Shown here: positions 57,677 through 59,340 of the stretch, one piece after another
How positions within the stretch are numbered: the first letter of the stretch is position 1
Layout: each line of letters opens with the position of its first letter
From: a virus
Reading direction: 5' to 3' (one strand)
Length of the DNA stretch: 59,340 nt
Virus record (IMG/VR): IMGVR_UViG_3300031578_000034
Location: 1-59,340 of that record
Position numbers and translations under genes: made by a program
Notes under the pieces: model-generated
Databases searched by the model: none
Seen by the model: the letters and a program-made list of their open reading frames with translations, nothing else
What the model was told of the DNA's origin: nothing

Positions 57677-58666
57677 CTATATTTTTATATGAGGAGTATT
57701 TTCTATTGTCGTAGCGTAACTTACACGCTGGAATACTGCTTTTTCTCGCAATTCTGTCAGTGTTCTTGCCCCGACAAGCCCCATCCCCTGACGAATTCCG
57801 TATAACAGCGTTTTGGCAACTTTCTCAGCGGGACCTTTGTTTGGGACATGTGTACTGATGCCCTCTGGAATGATCCCTCGTTTGTTAGCATGTGCGTCTG
57901 ACGAGGCTAATCCACGATAGATTTTTGTTCCTGTGCCGTCATCTAAGGTTTCATCTGTTCCCGCGAACAACCCACCGCACATAACAAATGAAGCTCCAGC
58001 TGCAAGTGCCTTAACGCAGTCCGCAGAACTTTTAGCGCCGCCGTCGGAAATTACGTTTGCTTCGTGTGCACATTCTATAACGGCAGATAGTTGTGGAACG
58101 CCACATCCCGTTACACGCCTGGTCAAACATACTGCCCCTGAGCCAACCCCACACTTGATATAGTCTACCTTCAATGAGCGTAAATCACATGCAGCATCAG
58201 ACGTAGCAACATTTCCAACAACCAGATACTTATCGCTGAAGGTTCTTTTAATCCAGAGAACTTCAGCAAAGATTGCTTCAGTATACGCGTACGCCACGTC
58301 CAAAAAGAATACGTCAACAATTGGCGCTAGCGCAGTAATGGCTGCTCTATCGTCTAAGCCAACAGCTGCAGCTACGGGCATCTTGTACTCATCTTTTAAC
58401 ATAGCTGCATATTTTGCTTCTTCAACACGCTCTTGTAATGTTCTATTTATCCTATTGAACGGCACGATTACACGGAGTGGTGCAAGAGCTTTCCACATGT
58501 CTGGAGTTGCAATATCAATCATATTTGCAACCATAATCGGAGCTAGCCTTTCATACCCAAAGGCGTCAATTGTATAATCCGCGTCGAGCCTACTTTTTAG
58601 TTTGCTGTAGCCTGGGCGCAGCAACACATCATCGAACGTTAATGCATCGTCATCGTAAAACCTCAT
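57677..58666 (-). CDS. guaC: GMP reductase / IMP dehydrogenase family enzyme
   Basis: 329 residues. A TIM-barrel of the IMPDH/GMPR family: FDDVLLRPGYS at the start, phosphate-site GVGSGAVCLTRRVTGCGVPQLSAV with the catalytic Cys and Thr, SDGGAKSSADCVKALAAGASFVMCGG, and an EGIST motif. No CBS domains are present, and the length and CLTRxxTG pattern fit GMP reductase better than IMP dehydrogenase (about 490 residues). The enzyme reduces GMP to IMP and would shift purines toward adenine nucleotides. It overlaps the dCMP deaminase gene by 4 bp. Confidence 0.75.
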   Translation of the reverse strand: MRFYDDDALTFDDVLLRPGYSKLKSRLDADYTIDAFGYERLAPIMVANMIDIATPDMWKALAPLRVIVPFNRINRTLQERVEEAKYAAMLKDEYKMPVAAAVGLDDRAAITALAPIVDVFFLDVAYAYTEAIFAEVLWIKRTFSDKYLVVGNVATSDAACDLRSLKVDYIKCGVGSGAVCLTRRVTGCGVPQLSAVIECAHEANVISDGGAKSSADCVKALAAGASFVMCGGLFAGTDETLDDGTGTKIYRGLASSDAHANKRGIIPEGISTHVPNKGPAEKVAKTLLYGIRQGMGLVGARTLTELREKAVFQRVSYATTIENTPHIKI

Positions 58667-59148
58667 TCGGCCTCTCCAGAAAACGTTATCAAAATATTTT
58701 TTAGGGCGAATTTAATCTGTGCGTAAGCAACGCCAGCGTTTGAAAACATAAGGCGTGCAGCCTTAGCTGAGTCTGACTCATGATACTTGTCTTCTAAGTA
58801 GTACACACGCGCTATGCCTGCTTGTATGATAAACTTAGCGCACTCATGGCACGGGAACAATGTACTATACAGCGTGCACCCCTCCGGGCGAATTATGCTG
58901 TTGTGCAGAGCGTTGACTTCAGCATGGCAAACAAATGGGTACTTCGTCTCCAGAAAGCTACCCTCTCGCGCCCATGGAAATGCATCTTCCTCGCAACCTC
59001 GCGGAAAGCCATTATACCCTATCCCGACAAGCTTATTGTCTGGGCTTGCAACGGTAGCACCCACTTTGGTGTTAGGATCTTTGCTGCGCTTCGCCGCTAG
59101 TAACGCGGCACCCATAAAAAACGCATTCCACGATATTGGTTTGTCCAT
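58663..59148 (-). CDS. dCMP deaminase
   Basis: 161 residues. Zinc-binding motifs HAEVNAL and PCHEC (HAE...PCxxC) define a cytidine/deoxycytidylate deaminase; the length and N-terminal WNAFFMGAALLAAKRSKDPNTKVGA match the dCMP deaminase/ComEB type. It turns dCMP into dUMP for thymidylate synthesis. Co-translated with the GMP reductase-like gene (4-bp overlap), so the pair forms a nucleotide-pool operon near the tRNAs. No Shine-Dalgarno stronger than GGAG is seen just before the ATG. Confidence 0.9.
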   Translation of the reverse strand: MDKPISWNAFFMGAALLAAKRSKDPNTKVGATVASPDNKLVGIGYNGFPRGCEEDAFPWAREGSFLETKYPFVCHAEVNALHNSIIRPEGCTLYSTLFPCHECAKFIIQAGIARVYYLEDKYHESDSAKAARLMFSNAGVAYAQIKFALKNILITFSGEAE

Positions 59149-59161
59149 GCATTCTCCAAAA

Positions 59162-59232
59162 AGCCCGCACCCGGAATTGAACCGGGATCACTAACTTACC
59201 ACGCTAGTGCTCTACCATTGAGCTACGCGGGC
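59162..59232 (-). tRNA. tRNA-Thr (anticodon GGT)
   Basis: 71 bases. Acceptor GCCCGCG/TGCGGGC, D-stem GCTC/GAGC, anticodon stem CTAGC/GTTAG with loop GTGGTAA, T-stem CCCGG/CCGGG with loop TTCAATT. No encoded CCA. Confidence 0.85.
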
Positions 59233-59235
59233 GCA

Positions 59236-59308
59236 AGCCGCCGAGAGGAATCGAACCTCCAACCTGCTGATTACAGGTCAGCTGCTCTGCCAGTTGAGCT
59301 ACAGCGGC
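59236..59308 (-). tRNA. tRNA-Thr (anticodon TGT)
   Basis: 73 bases. Acceptor GCCGCTG/CGGCGGC with one G-T pair, D-stem GCTC/GAGC, anticodon stem GCTGA/TCAGC with loop CCTGTAA, T-stem GGAGG/CCTCT with loop TTCGATT. Position 33 is C rather than the nearly universal T. No encoded CCA. Confidence 0.8.
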
Positions 59309-59340
59309 ATTTTTACTTTATTCTCTTTCTGCTTTTTTTT

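Noticed and set aside
1-59340. CRISPR array
   Set aside because: No regularly spaced identical repeats of 20-40 bases were found; the only short tandem signal is the coding repeat in the tail fibre.
1-59340. Insertion sequence or integrase attachment site
   Set aside because: No transposase or integrase motif and no flanking direct repeats were found; mobile signals are limited to HNH nucleases.

Overview
This window is part of the genome of a large tailed bacteriophage with a contractile tail (myovirus type). The sequence contains a large terminase with both ATPase and nuclease motifs, a portal, a prohead protease, a major capsid protein, a tail sheath and tube, a tail-chaperone pair with a -1 frameshift, a tape measure, a baseplate hub, spike and J protein, tail fibres, an amidase and a holin/spanin-like cluster. 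Most of the DNA is about 40-45 % G+C. Spanin-like membrane proteins, lipoprotein-type signal peptides and near-consensus sigma70 promoters suggest a Gram-negative host, but no gene names the host.

Layout from left to right. 1-392 is a structured, G+C-rich non-coding stretch ending in a promoter. 393-1723 holds three small + strand genes (metallopeptidase, membrane zinc-ribbon protein, cysteine-rich exported protein). 1736-13444 (minus) is the tail-fibre and baseplate module, including a beta-helix protein with a Sec signal peptide. 13537-14472 (+) is a DHH phosphoesterase inserted in the tail module. 14469-24781 (minus) is hub, tape measure, chaperones, tube, sheath and neck. 24853-34257 (minus) is head and head completion with a few accessory genes (a lipoprotein, a HAD phosphatase, a tiny Sm-like protein). 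34351-44770 (minus) carries a Cas4-like nuclease, a phosphoesterase, the endolysin, the portal and the terminase. 44763-47764 (minus) has a zinc-ribbon/WYL protein, RmlA and the lysis cluster; RmlB (47886-48851) lies opposite. 48832-52471 is a visibly G+C-rich MoxR/VWA/accessory cassette. 52573-56061 has small accessory genes, a CheY-like receiver and two HNH nucleases. 56139-59308 has tRNA genes, a giant structured RNA, a GMP reductase-like gene and dCMP deaminase.

Two promoter classes can be read by eye. Accessory genes and the giant RNA use TTGACA-N17-TATAxx, the host sigma70 form. The late genes are instead preceded in nearly every sizeable gap by AGTTAA-N20/21-TATAAT, with the first box about 3-4 bp further upstream than a normal -35 box; I found ten good copies on the minus strand, one weak copy, and two variants on the + strand. 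This looks like a phage-specific late promoter.

The most striking item is a roughly 1.3 kb non-coding, highly structured RNA (complement of about 56326-57621). It has a perfect TTGACA-N17-TATACT promoter, many perfectly paired arms, a GNRA tetraloop, long-range closing helices, an intrinsic terminator, and tRNA genes directly downstream. Its size, structure and tRNA neighbourhood match the class of giant ornate phage RNAs (GOLLD, ROOL), but I cannot assign it to a known family from sequence alone.
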